Shown here: positions 8,952 to 17,444 of the stretch, one piece after another
Layout of the letters: every line of letters starts with the position of its first letter
Numbering within the stretch: position 1 is the stretch's first letter
Assembly (NCBI RefSeq): GCF_001545155.1
Contig: NZ_CP014226.1
Span: 1,710,191 to 1,774,190 of the forward strand
Length of the DNA stretch: 64,000 bases
DNA from: Halomonas chromatireducens
GTDB lineage: Bacteria > Pseudomonadota > Gammaproteobacteria > Pseudomonadales > Halomonadaceae
Reading direction: 5' to 3'
Notes under the pieces: generated by a model
The model's input: the letters and a program-made list of their open reading frames with translations, nothing else
The model's database searches: none
What the model was told of the DNA's origin: nothing
Translations under genes and position numbers: made by a program

Positions 8952-8983
8952 CAAAAGCCCTGCCTGGTGTCTCCAGGCAGGGC
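8952..8983 (-). terminator. Rho-independent terminator of the LapA-type adhesin gene
   Basis: On the minus strand the stem GCCCTGCCTGG pairs with CCAGGCAGGGC around a 5-base loop (8957-8983). TTTTGT follows immediately. It lies 27 bases after the adhesin stop codon at 9010. Confidence 0.85.
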
Positions 8984-9009
8984 AGCGTCTCTAACCAAAC
9001 ATCATGTCA

Positions 9010-12000
9010 CTAATCGATGTTCAGTTGCCCACTCTCCAGCATCCCCTGGAGGAAGCCCGCGGAATTGCCACCGTCCATGCTGACGTTCTCCAGCACGATT
9101 ACTTGAGTGGCATTGCTGCCATCCATATGAATACCGCCGCCATGGTTGACGTAGAGCACGGTGTCCGCCCCCTCCTGAGCCGCAACGATGAAGCTATCGA
9201 TAGTCTCGACACTTTCATCCTGCAGCAGGTCCGCCAGATCCAGCACATCCTTACCGTTGCCGAAATCCTTAACGGTATCAATGGCCGGTGCGCTGGTTGT
9301 ACCTTGGTCACCGAAGTACCACTGGAACACATCGTCGCCATCGCCACCGATCAGGGTATCATTACCGGCCCCGCCGATGAGAATGTCGTCACCCGCACCA
9401 CCAGAGAGCACATTATTGTCCGCATCTCCATTCAGCACGTTGCTGTTTTGAACAGTGACATTCAGAGACCCGGATACGATATCCCCATCGGCATCCGTCG
9501 CTGTAAAGCCGAACTGCAGATGCTTCGGCACGCCTTCATCCAGTGTGAAGGTCGAGATGGAAGTGATCCGTACCGACGTGTTGCTCCCTGCCGTGAGGTC
9601 CACATAGTCGATGTAAGTGCCAGGCGAGGCTGTGATGAACAAGCTTCCATCCACGAGCGAACTCGACGATGCGATACCCGAAAGGGTGGTACCGTCAGTC
9701 AGTTTTGCCGTGTACGCCACAGTTTCGCTGCCATCCAGGCCGTTGATACCAATCTTGGCGACGTAGGCCAAATTAACCTTTCCGCTGGCTCCCTCATTAT
9801 CGAAGTCAAGGCGCATGGTTTCGCCAGTGTCGAACTGGTTGTTATGGATCCCCATTCCCTGCGTACTGGGATTGACATCTCGGCTGCCCGTAATCTTGAT
9901 CGCCCAGGGCTTAGCATTCGGGCTCGAGCCAAAGGAGCCGTCTTCATAGATGAAGTAGGCAGGCTGCGGACCGCTGGCCCCTACCGAGCCTAGCAGGCTG
10001 GAGTTGAGGACAGCCACGTCCAGAGGCTGGAACTTCTCATAGGTGTAGGTGCCGTTCGGATGCGCGATCAGCTCGAACACTGCCTGGCCCCCTGCTGTTG
10101 CAGTCAGAACGCTACCGTCAGCCGATATTTGGTATGTAACGGCCTTGCCACCCGATGTAAGCCCTGCCGGCGGCGTGCCGGATAGTGTCACTTTGCCAGG
10201 GAAGTCGGCGCCGATATCGGCAAGCGTACCGGTAAAGCTGACACCAATAGCATTGAGCGAGACAGCATTGGTGACATTCAGCACCGGGGCATCGTCGATG
10301 ATGGCAATCGTCAGGTTGGCGCCGCCACTGCTGCCACCCACCCCGCTTACGCTGAGCGACACGCTGTCGGTCAGCACGGCGTCGGCCGTGCTGCCCGAGT
10401 CACCGTGGGTTTGTGCCTCGTTCAGCACGTAGAGGTAGCTGACCGTACCGGAGGTGGCCGTACCGCTGTAGCCGGTCAGGTAGAGCGTGCCCTTGGCGGT
10501 GGCGATGCCGGTCGAGGGCGTGGCACTGCTGAAGCCTTGCAGCTCCGCCAGGGTGAACGTCGCCGTTCCGACGGTGACCGTTGCGATGCCGTCACTGGCC
10601 GCCACCTGGAAGCTGCCGCTGGCGCTTTCACGCGTGTCGTCCACCGAGGTGAGACCCGCTTCGTAGACAGTGCTGTCGGCCCCTTCGGCGTTGACGATCA
10701 CCTCGGCGCTGTCGTCTGCACCCTGGATCGACAGGCTCAGGGTGGCGCTGGCGGTATCGCCGTCGGCATCGGTGATGGTGTAGCCGAGGTTGAAGGTCAG
10801 CAGGTCATCGGCGTTCAACGCCTGCACCGCGGCCAGGCTGTTGTCGAGGGTGAAGCTCCAGTTGCCGTCCGTGTTCAGCACCAGGCTGCCGTACTGGCCG
10901 ATATCGGCCAGCTGTGCCTCGGTGACGTTCCAGATCACGCCGGCGGTGCCGCCGGCAGGGCCGTCGGCGCCGAAGCTGTCGTTACCGAGCACGCTGCCGC
11001 TGAGCACGTTCACGGCACCATCTTCGGTTACGATGCCGCCGTTGTCGTTGCCGGCCACGGGCACGTCGTCGACGATGTCGACGGTGAAGCTGTCCGTGGC
11101 GGTGCTGCCGTCGCTGTCGGTGACCTCCAGGGTGAAACTGTCGCTGGTGGTGTCACCGCTGGTGGGGCCCGTCAGGGTGTAGGTCCAGCTGAAGCTGCCG
11201 CCGACGCCCGGGGTGACCTCCAGGCTGCCGTGGCTGCCCGTGACCGTGCCGCCGGCGGTGACGTTGACGCCGTTGATTACCAGGCTCGCCAGGCCGTCGT
11301 TGCCGGTGTCGATAATGAAAGTGCCCTGGGTGACGTGGGAGCCGTCACCCGCCGCACTGCCGTTCGGCAGGCCGGCTTCGGCGACGCTGTCGCTGTCGCT
11401 GTCGGCGCTGATGGCGATCGTGGGCTCGGAGTCGGGTGCCACGGTCACGGTCAGGGTGGCACTGGCGGTGTCGCCGTCGGCGTCGGTAATGGTGTAATCG
11501 ATCACCGCGTCGCCTTCGAAGCCGGGCGCTGGGGTGAAGGTGACCTGACCGTTGGCCGCGAAGCTCAGCGTACCCTGACTCGGGTTGCGCAGGCTGGCCG
11601 CGGTCAGGGTGGCGCCGTCGGCACCGGCAGTGTCGTTGGCCATCACGTTAACGGTGATGGGGGTGTCTTCGCCGATGCTGGCGGTGTCGTCGAAGGCCAG
11701 GGGAGCATCGTCAACGAAGGTAAGCTTAAGCGTACCCGTGACATTCCCGCTTGTGCTGAAGACTGTATAAACCAAGCTGGCTAGCGCGTCATCCATCCCC
11801 TCACCGTGCAACAGGCTGTTCACCTGGGTCACGGTAAAGGCACCGGTGGAGGGGTTGATCTCTAGGCGGAAAATGGTGATACCACGAGCTTCGGAAACCG
11901 CCTGCAAGGTATTGGTGACGGCATTCCAACTGAACGTGAGCGTGTCTCCGCCAACCTGGAGTATCACTCCATCCATCGCAGCGAAGGTTACCGTTCCACC

Positions 12001-12633
12001 ACTACCGGAACCGAAGGTAAAAGGAAGCACGCCGCTGGCTACCGAACCCGGCTCGTTCAACGTCTCGATATCGAGCAGCGTGGCATCGAAGCTTTCCGCC
12101 GTCGGTGCAATGACCACAGGCACTTCAGGCACTTCCGGCTCTTCCTCTTCCGCCAGCAAGAAAGCCCCTCCCTGCTCTTCCGGCGGTCCTCCCAGGTCGT
12201 TCAAGCCAAAGTTGAATGCCTGAGGGTTCAGATCCTCGGCGATACGCGCCAGGCGCACGAAACTGTGGCCACCATTGGCTGCGCCGCCGGCCCCGGCCCC
12301 TGCTGCAGTAGCATCGAGTACGTCGAGAAGATCGACGGAATCATCACCCAGCGCCGCCAGCAGTGCTTCGATGTCCTCATCGAGGGCCGCGAACTCACTA
12401 GGTTCCAGCGGCTCCTCGGCATTGAGTTCAGACGTCATCACGACCTGTTCACCACCCTGGATCAAGGTGGGATCCAGGTTGTCACCAAAGTCGAGCTGTA
12501 CACTCGCTCCATTGGACGTGACAACGGTTTCTCCTTCCTGCAGGAAGTCACCGACACGCAATTCACGCAAGTTGCCAGAGGCATCACGAGCCCAGGCCTG
12601 ACCGGAGAGGGACAGAACGGTTGCAATAGACAT
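9010..12633 (-). CDS. LapA-type retained RTX adhesin with LapG-cleavable N-terminus
   Basis: The 1207-residue protein begins MSIATVLSLSGQAWARDASG. It has the short basket-like retention module of LapA-class adhesins, including LLDVLDATAAGAGAGG with TAAG at residues 109-112, the known LapG cut motif. A Pro/Glu-rich linker follows, then several VCBS/cadherin-like repeats (repeated DDAPxAxDDxASIxEDTP and YTITDADGDTASATL elements). The C-terminal type I secretion region has RTX nonapeptides ([20 protein letters not shown]) and ends LESGQLNID. It should be exported by a LapBCE-type system and held in the outer-membrane pore until LapG cleavage. It is short compared with classical LapA (over 5000 residues). 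The ATG at 12633 is chosen over an upstream TTG because the family opening fits. No lapB, lapC or lapE gene is in the window. Confidence 0.92.
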   Translation of the reverse strand: MSIATVLSLSGQAWARDASGNLRELRVGDFLQEGETVVTSNGASVQLDFGDNLDPTLIQGGEQVVMTSELNAEEPLEPSEFAALDEDIEALLAALGDDSVDLLDVLDATAAGAGAGGAANGGHSFVRLARIAEDLNPQAFNFGLNDLGGPPEEQGGAFLLAEEEEPEVPEVPVVIAPTAESFDATLLDIETLNEPGSVASGVLPFTFGSGSGGTVTFAAMDGVILQVGGDTLTFSWNAVTNTLQAVSEARGITIFRLEINPSTGAFTVTQVNSLLHGEGMDDALASLVYTVFSTSGNVTGTLKLTFVDDAPLAFDDTASIGEDTPITVNVMANDTAGADGATLTAASLRNPSQGTLSFAANGQVTFTPAPGFEGDAVIDYTITDADGDTASATLTVTVAPDSEPTIAISADSDSDSVAEAGLPNGSAAGDGSHVTQGTFIIDTGNDGLASLVINGVNVTAGGTVTGSHGSLEVTPGVGGSFSWTYTLTGPTSGDTTSDSFTLEVTDSDGSTATDSFTVDIVDDVPVAGNDNGGIVTEDGAVNVLSGSVLGNDSFGADGPAGGTAGVIWNVTEAQLADIGQYGSLVLNTDGNWSFTLDNSLAAVQALNADDLLTFNLGYTITDADGDTASATLSLSIQGADDSAEVIVNAEGADSTVYEAGLTSVDDTRESASGSFQVAASDGIATVTVGTATFTLAELQGFSSATPSTGIATAKGTLYLTGYSGTATSGTVSYLYVLNEAQTHGDSGSTADAVLTDSVSLSVSGVGGSSGGANLTIAIIDDAPVLNVTNAVSLNAIGVSFTGTLADIGADFPGKVTLSGTPPAGLTSGGKAVTYQISADGSVLTATAGGQAVFELIAHPNGTYTYEKFQPLDVAVLNSSLLGSVGASGPQPAYFIYEDGSFGSSPNAKPWAIKITGSRDVNPSTQGMGIHNNQFDTGETMRLDFDNEGASGKVNLAYVAKIGINGLDGSETVAYTAKLTDGTTLSGIASSSSLVDGSLFITASPGTYIDYVDLTAGSNTSVRITSISTFTLDEGVPKHLQFGFTATDADGDIVSGSLNVTVQNSNVLNGDADNNVLSGGAGDDILIGGAGNDTLIGGDGDDVFQWYFGDQGTTSAPAIDTVKDFGNGKDVLDLADLLQDESVETIDSFIVAAQEGADTVLYVNHGGGIHMDGSNATQVIVLENVSMDGGNSAGFLQGMLESGQLNID
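12298..12309 (-). other. Predicted LapG cleavage site (TAAG) in the adhesin
   Basis: These four codons encode Thr-Ala-Ala-Gly at residues 109-112 of the adhesin, followed by an Ala/Gly-rich stretch. In Pseudomonas LapA and its homologues LapG cleaves between the two alanines of T/A/P-AAG near residue 108. Position, motif and flanks agree; cleavage itself is inferred. Confidence 0.85.
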
Positions 12634-12855
12634 TTTGGGAAAACCCCGCAAAGGAATGATACGAATTCACGAGGCTCGCCACGGCCAAACAGACCACAGC
12701 TTGGAGGGGGCGTGCTTGATGCCGAGTATGCGCCAAGGCCAGCGGCGCGATATTGGACCGAAGTACAGGGTGAGAAGAAAAAATGAGTGGTAGTGCCCAG
12801 CCTAGCGATGGACCGGTTTCACGGCACACCCATCATCGGAGACGAACGTTTGCCG

Positions 12856-12951
12856 CTACGCCAAGCATAGCAGCACGAATTCCCTAAATCCGGCAGTCGC
12901 CTCACGGCTGAACTGAATGACCCGCACCGACTCGTCGAGTTTGATGAACAT
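12856..12951 (-). pseudogene. Decayed duplicate of the small gene at 8582-8917
   Basis: A 31-codon frame from an ATG at 12951 reads MFIKLDESVRVIQFSREATA and then FREFVLLC before a stop. Aligned with the intact protein, about 20 of the first 29 residues are identical. The remaining 80 residues, including the conserved helix block, are gone. A GGTGGAG Shine-Dalgarno-like sequence is still present. It occupies the same relative place behind the second adhesin and its terminator as the intact gene does behind the first. The rest of the 12652-13033 gap holds the second adhesin's terminator and presumably the promoter of the first adhesin. Confidence 0.8.
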
Positions 12952-12976
12952 TGCTCACTCCACCTGATTGAGTGAG

Positions 12977-13009
12977 AAAAAAAACCCCGCCTGGGCTAAC
13001 CAGGCGGGG
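12977..13009 (-). terminator. Rho-independent terminator of the second adhesin gene
   Basis: On the minus strand the stem CCCCGCCTGG pairs with CCAGGCGGGG around a 5-base loop (12985-13009). A run of eight T follows (12984-12977). It lies 24 bases past the stop codon at 13034. Confidence 0.9.
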
Positions 13010-13033
13010 TATAACGATGACTAGACGATTAGA

Positions 13034-15187
13034 TCATTGGTCAATGTGAAGCTGACCTGTCTCGATCAAATGTTTAATCAGATCATCGCCATTGGCAAAG
13101 GGTTGGTCATCACCGTCCCTCCAGCTATCAAAGCTCTTTCCTTCAAGCTTGATGATCTGGTCGGCGTTGTACTTGTTGCCATCCAGATTGCCCTGAGAGC
13201 TGATATAAAGCGTCGTCTCGTTCTCGTCCCCCTCGGCGAGGATGAAGTTGGAAATGTCTGCCCCCTCTTCCTCTTCACCAATCAATAGATCAGAGAGATT
13301 CAGCCGATCAGCTTCCTCGTTAACACCGAACTCGCCAGGGGTAAAGTCTGTTACCGTATCAATGGCAGGAGAATCGGAGGTTCCGCCGTCGTTGAGGTTC
13401 CAGACGAAGGTGTCGGCGCCTGCACCGCCGGTGAGTATATCGTCGCCGGCGCCGCCGATGAGGATGTCGTCCCCATCGCCGCCGATGAGGGTGTCATCAC
13501 CATCACCTCCTACGAGCACGACCCCTTCATCACCATCAATACCAGCGATGGTGTCAGTTGAAAGTTCACCACCCTCACCAATCAAAGCTATAGAAAGCAG
13601 ATCTTCAAGGGTATCACTATCGCCATCCGCGTCGAATACAGACAATTCGAAGTCAAAAATCAGATCATCGACCTCGAAAGCAAGGTCATATGTAATGTCG
13701 TTGATACCAAATCTAGAACCACCTTCGTGGTCAATTCTCATGGTTTCAAACGTGTCACCAACATATACGAAGTATTCGGAGTCAACCACCTCCCAAGTTC
13801 CAGCTTTATCAGAATCAAAGACGACTGTTAGACCGCTCGAATTTCGAGCGACAGGAAGCACACCACCTTCGAACTCCACTCCATCGAAAGAAAGTTTAAT
13901 ATTTGCAGGCCCAGAGCCACCCCACTGCACAAAATCAAAATTGACAAATTTCTGCTCGGTATTGAAATCCAGTTGCATCCAATCATCGCCACTGATCGTT
14001 GGCTGCTTTACACCAATACCATTATCAGATGCATTAATATTATCAGAGCCAGAGATTACTAGGGTTTCATCTTCAGTGGTAACAGACCCTGTTGGCCCGA
14101 AAGCACTAAATGCCTTTCCGGAAACCGTAGCAGTGGTAGCCAAATCATTTGAGTAGAGCGTGAATGCATAGGTGCCATCTGGATTTATCTCCAGCGAAAA
14201 GAAGAGGCTAGTGTCAGGACTATCTGGATTAGTAAATGCCAGCAGCTTTGTACCGCCATCCCCCCCCTCTGATACAGGATTGGTTGTCGTGACCAAGTAG
14301 AAGTTAAACAGGCTACTACCGTTACTTATAGCATCGACCTTCACGAAGCCATTACTGTCAGGTTCTCCCTCAATAAAAGTAATGGACTGACCATCGAAAG
14401 AGCCTGTTCCAGCAAGTACTGCAGAAAGGTAATCAAGACCATCTCCACCAAAATCAGCTTGATACTGACCAGTGAAAGTGGTGCCAGCCGCACTGACCAA
14501 TACAGCGTCCATGACGGAAAGGAATACTGGACCGTCATCCTGGAAGCCGAGCTGGCCACCCAAATCAACAGAGGTCATGTCACTGGCCTGATCACCATCC
14601 CCATCGGTCAGGGTCACCGTGCCGCTCAGCAAGACCTGCCCGTCACCCAGGTACAGGATCTCGCTGCTATCACTCGGTGTCGGGTGGTCAATGGCCTGCT
14701 GCTGATCCAGCACAAGGTTGTCGCCTTCCTGGCGCACCACGAATACAGTGTTGCTGTCACTGATAGCGCTCGATTCAGCCGCGGTGCTGCCGATGACTTC
14801 ACCGTTAACCAGATGCAGGTAGACCACATCACCACCGCTGGTGATAGCTTTGTCGTCGCTGTCCTTCGCGATGCTTCCGTCGACACCCTCGCCCAGCACC
14901 AGGCTGTAGCTCCAGGTCTTGGCATCACTGGCCGCCTCGCCGTCGGCACCATACTGAACGTCGGCTAAGGTGAAGAAGGTACGCAGCTCTGCGCTGGCTG
15001 TGCCGAGCTCAGCATCAGTGGTCAGCAGATCCTCAAGCTCAGCCGCAGCGGCAACGTTCAGCGTCGGCACGTCGTCGACGATGCTGATGCTGCCGCTGAG
15101 ATCCGCGCTCAGGGTCTCGCTGACCACGTCGCCGTCACCGTCGGTGACGGTGACCGTGGCCTCGACGCCGACCAGACCGGCCGGCAC
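13034..15187 (-). CDS. Second RTX adhesin, C-terminal part (5' end lost at a join)
   Basis: About 717 codons are open. The frame begins inside a repeat ([19 protein letters not shown], then [13 protein letters not shown]), passes further VCBS-like units and a possible carbohydrate-binding-like segment, and ends in RTX nonapeptides ([20 protein letters not shown]), a [10 protein letters not shown] strand and [10 protein letters not shown]. The tail closely resembles that of the first adhesin (LESGQLNID), so it is a type I secreted paralogue. The N-terminal retention module cannot be seen: at about 15185 the homology stops in mid-repeat and an acyl-CoA dehydrogenase scrap begins. The middle of the gene is noticeably richer in A and T than its neighbours, which may reflect different ancestry. 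Its own terminator follows at 12977-13009. Confidence 0.85.
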   Translation of the reverse strand: MPAGLVGVEATVTVTDGDGDVVSETLSADLSGSISIVDDVPTLNVAAAAELEDLLTTDAELGTASAELRTFFTLADVQYGADGEAASDAKTWSYSLVLGEGVDGSIAKDSDDKAITSGGDVVYLHLVNGEVIGSTAAESSAISDSNTVFVVRQEGDNLVLDQQQAIDHPTPSDSSEILYLGDGQVLLSGTVTLTDGDGDQASDMTSVDLGGQLGFQDDGPVFLSVMDAVLVSAAGTTFTGQYQADFGGDGLDYLSAVLAGTGSFDGQSITFIEGEPDSNGFVKVDAISNGSSLFNFYLVTTTNPVSEGGDGGTKLLAFTNPDSPDTSLFFSLEINPDGTYAFTLYSNDLATTATVSGKAFSAFGPTGSVTTEDETLVISGSDNINASDNGIGVKQPTISGDDWMQLDFNTEQKFVNFDFVQWGGSGPANIKLSFDGVEFEGGVLPVARNSSGLTVVFDSDKAGTWEVVDSEYFVYVGDTFETMRIDHEGGSRFGINDITYDLAFEVDDLIFDFELSVFDADGDSDTLEDLLSIALIGEGGELSTDTIAGIDGDEGVVLVGGDGDDTLIGGDGDDILIGGAGDDILTGGAGADTFVWNLNDGGTSDSPAIDTVTDFTPGEFGVNEEADRLNLSDLLIGEEEEGADISNFILAEGDENETTLYISSQGNLDGNKYNADQIIKLEGKSFDSWRDGDDQPFANGDDLIKHLIETGQLHIDQ

Positions 15188-15264
15188 ACGTCGAGTACCG
15201 CCATGGCGATGCGAAACCCCTGGCCTGGCTGGCCGATCATGGCGCTCGTCGGCAGGTGCATGTC
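15183..15264 (-). pseudogene. Fragment of an acyl-CoA dehydrogenase
   Basis: Read on the minus strand from 15264, the codons give [18 protein letters not shown] and continue [10 protein letters not shown]. This is the highly conserved GxxGxGFxIAMxxLDxxR block of acyl-CoA dehydrogenases. Only about 27 codons are present, cut on both sides by unrelated coding sequence: a peptide-binding protein before it and the RTX adhesin after it. There is no start, stop or ribosome site. This is a scrap and not a gene. Confidence 0.75.
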
Positions 15265-15405
15265 GGGAAGCCGAGCTCCATCAGCCAACCCACCGGAACG
15301 TCCTCATGGAGGATTTCCTGAGCTTCCATGTACAGCGCTTCACGCTCCTCGTCAGGGAAGGCGGTGGCTGCCTCGTTGAACAGCTCGTCGATCCGCTGTG
15401 ACGTG
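15262..15405 (-). pseudogene. Inverted fragment of a peptide ABC transporter substrate-binding protein
   Basis: The minus strand reads TSQRIDELFNEAATAFPDEE then REALYMEAQEILHEDVPVGW and LMELGFPT. This is the conserved region near the C-terminus of DppA/OppA-type family 5 binding proteins. The same gene's natural continuation (KNLVTSGVGVNDGFKDAWLD) is found immediately beyond, but on the plus strand, so the two halves face each other in a fold-back. The turning point near 15398-15406 contains the near-palindrome TGTGACGTGA. The region is not translatable as one protein. Confidence 0.72.
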
Positions 15406-15471
15406 AAGAACCTGGTCACTTCCGGCGTGGGGGTCAACGACGGCTTCAAGGATGCCTGGCTAGACCGCTAA
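15406..15471 (+). pseudogene. C-terminal end of the Dpp-type substrate-binding protein
   Basis: Twenty-one codons (KNLVTSGVGVNDGFKDAWLD and a final Arg) plus TAA at 15469 form the tail expected of a family 5 peptide-binding protein directly upstream of dppB. The orientation matches the downstream permease genes, so this is the authentic end of the operon's first gene. The upstream part has been replaced by an inverted piece of the same gene and by unrelated sequence. Confidence 0.65.
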
Positions 15472-15487
15472 TCCATTAGCGTACCAA

Positions 15488-15512
15488 GCGGGGGCGGTCC
15501 GACCGCCCCCGC
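15488..15512 (+). terminator. Strong hairpin between binding-protein gene and dppB
   Basis: GCGGGGGCGGTC pairs perfectly with GACCGCCCCCGC around one unpaired base, giving a 12-bp GC stem. No T-tract follows. Such hairpins after the binding-protein gene typically stabilise its mRNA and lower permease expression relative to the binding protein. Confidence 0.65.
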
Positions 15513-15605
15513 TGTCCCGGTAAGCACTGATCGAAAGCACTGATCCATGGGCGGTGTCGAGCGCGACATGGATCAGGGCTTCCATCCGATTGTTGAGGCT
15601 CCCGC

Positions 15606-16583
15606 ATGCTCTATGCACGCTTGATCCTGATGCGGCTGCTCAAAGCCGTCGTCGTCCTGTTCATGATCATCATCTTCAATTTCTTCCTGATCCAGATGGC
15701 ACCCGGGGATCCCGCCGCCATACTGGCCGGCGAGGCCGGCGCCACCGATCAGGAGTTTCTGCGCCAGCTGCGCGAACGCTTCGGCCTCGACCAGCCCCTC
15801 TATGTTCAGCTATGGCGTTATGTCTCCGGCATCGCCATGCTCGATTTCGGTTACTCCTATCGTCAGCAGATGCCGGTTCTCGACCTGATCCTGGCCCGGC
15901 TGCCCGCCACTCTTCTGCTGACCGGCACGGCTTTCGTGCTATCGCTGGCACTCGGCATCGTCGCCGGCTCCATGGCCGCCGCCCGGGTCAAGAAGCCCTC
16001 CGGCTCCATCATCATGGCGCTGGCCCTGATCTTCTACGCCACGCCGCTGTTCTGGGTGGCGCTGATGTCCGTGGTACTTTTCTCAGTCTACCTCGGCTGG
16101 CTTCCCGCCTACGGCATGTACACCGTGGGGGCAGGACTCGACGGCTTTGCCCTGGTGCTGGACGTGGCCAAGCATCTGGTGCTGCCCGCCACCACCCTGG
16201 CGCTCTTCTTCATGGCCATCTATACCCGCATGACTCGCGCCTCCATGCTGGAAGCCAGCCAGCAGGACTACGTCAAGACCGCTCGCGCGAAGGGATTGAG
16301 CCCCAGGGTCATTCAGCGACGTCATATCCTGCGCAACGCCTTGCTGCCGATCATTACCCTGGCCGGCCTGCAGGCGGGCCAGATGGTGGGTGGCGCCATC
16401 CTCACCGAGACCGTGTTCGCCTGGCCCGGCATCGGCCGCCTGATGTATGAGGCGCTGATGCAACGCGATTACAACCTGCTGCTTGGTATCTTCTTCTTCT
16501 CCGCGGCGCTGGTCATCGTGTTCAACATCATCACCGACCTGGTCTACCGCCTGGCGGATCCGCGTATCAAGGAGGGCTCATGA
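15606..16583 (+). CDS. Dipeptide/oligopeptide ABC transporter permease (DppB type)
   Basis: The 325-residue inner-membrane protein starts MLYARLILMRLLKAVVVLF and has the DppB layout. A first helix leads into a periplasmic loop (MAPGDPAAILAGE, then FGLDQPLYVQLWRY), then five further helices. The cytoplasmic EAA-like loop, with YVKTARAKGLSPRVIQRRHI, contacts the ATPase. It forms the pore with the next gene product, with which it overlaps by 4 bases. The likely substrate is a peptide or other solute handled by family 5 binding proteins; the binding protein that would define specificity is broken in this assembly. The downstream operon members hint at a 2-hydroxyacid or nitrogenous substrate. Confidence 0.9.
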   Translation: MLYARLILMRLLKAVVVLFMIIIFNFFLIQMAPGDPAAILAGEAGATDQEFLRQLRERFGLDQPLYVQLWRYVSGIAMLDFGYSYRQQMPVLDLILARLPATLLLTGTAFVLSLALGIVAGSMAAARVKKPSGSIIMALALIFYATPLFWVALMSVVLFSVYLGWLPAYGMYTVGAGLDGFALVLDVAKHLVLPATTLALFFMAIYTRMTRASMLEASQQDYVKTARAKGLSPRVIQRRHILRNALLPIITLAGLQAGQMVGGAILTETVFAWPGIGRLMYEALMQRDYNLLLGIFFFSAALVIVFNIITDLVYRLADPRIKEGS

Positions 16584-17413
16584 GCTTCTTCGCCCGCTTC
16601 GCCCAGAACCGGGGTGCCCTGGTCGGCCTGATCATTCTGTTGACGATCATCCTGATGGCCCTGCTCGCCCCCTTCCTCTACCCCGATTCGCCCTGGCGCA
16701 TGGTACAGCGCCCCTTCCTGGCCCCCATGGAGGTGGAAGGCTTCCTGCTAGGTACCGATACCATGGGCCGTGACGTCGCCGCCGGCATCATGCACGGCGC
16801 CTGGGTATCGCTGTTGATCGGTCTCGTCTCGACGACCGTGGCACTGGCGATCGGTGTCCCCCTTGGCGCCATCGCCGGCTACTACGGCGGCCTCATCGAC
16901 GATGGCCTGATGCGTTTCACCGAGTTCTTCCAGACCATTCCCAACTTCGCCCTGGCGATTGTGCTGGTGGCGATCATGCAGCCCAGCGTGACCTCCATCG
17001 TGCTCGCCATCGCCATCGTCAGCTGGCCACCGGTTGCCCGCCTGGTTCGAGCCGAGTTCATGTCGCTGCGCCACCGCGAGTATGTGGAAGCAGCCCGACT
17101 CGTCGGCCAGACCAACCGCACGATCATCCTGCGTCAGATCCTGCCCAACACTCTGTCGCCGATCATCGTGCTCGCCTCGCTGATGGTGGCCACCGCCATC
17201 CTGCTCGAGTCGGCGCTCTCCTTCCTGGGCCTTGGCGACCCCAACGTCATGTCCTGGGGCTACATGATCGGCGCCGCCCGGACCGTAATTCGCCAGGCCT
17301 GGTGGCTGAGCTTCTTCCCGGGTCTTGCCATCCTGCTGACGGTGCTGGCACTCAACCTGGTGGGTGAGGGTCTCGATGACGCACTGAACCCGAAACTTTC
17401 CCGCGAACGCTGA
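16580..17413 (+). CDS. Dipeptide/oligopeptide ABC transporter permease (DppC type)
   Basis: The 277-residue partner permease begins MSFFARFAQNRGALVGLI. It has the DppC N-terminal OppC-like helix and the LLGTDTMGRDVAAGIMHGAW segment (LGTDxxGRDxxSR in the family). The cytoplasmic loop with YVEAARLVGQTNRTIILRQI carries the EAA motif. The last helix is followed by LNLVGEGLDDALNPKL, the standard C-terminal signature. It heterodimerises with the DppB-type protein at 15606. The start overlaps the previous stop, and the ATPase gene follows after 31 bases. Confidence 0.92.
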   Translation: MSFFARFAQNRGALVGLIILLTIILMALLAPFLYPDSPWRMVQRPFLAPMEVEGFLLGTDTMGRDVAAGIMHGAWVSLLIGLVSTTVALAIGVPLGAIAGYYGGLIDDGLMRFTEFFQTIPNFALAIVLVAIMQPSVTSIVLAIAIVSWPPVARLVRAEFMSLRHREYVEAARLVGQTNRTIILRQILPNTLSPIIVLASLMVATAILLESALSFLGLGDPNVMSWGYMIGAARTVIRQAWWLSFFPGLAILLTVLALNLVGEGLDDALNPKLSRER

Positions 17414-17444
17414 TAAGCGCCGGACCGTCAATAAGGAGTGTCCC

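Noticed and set aside
9361..9420. Repeated short motifs in the adhesin genes considered as a CRISPR array or DNA repeats
   Set aside because: They are nonapeptide RTX codons (GGxGxDxLx) without constant spacers; the repetition is explained at protein level.
10405..11784. A 459-codon plus-strand Gly/Val/Asp-rich frame inside the adhesin region
   Set aside because: Antisense of the VCBS repeats; it looks repetitive only because the adhesin repeats are repetitive.
12298..12309. A mobile element or insertion sequence as cause of the adhesin duplication
   Set aside because: No transposase frame, terminal inverted repeats or target-site duplications were found anywhere near the two adhesins.
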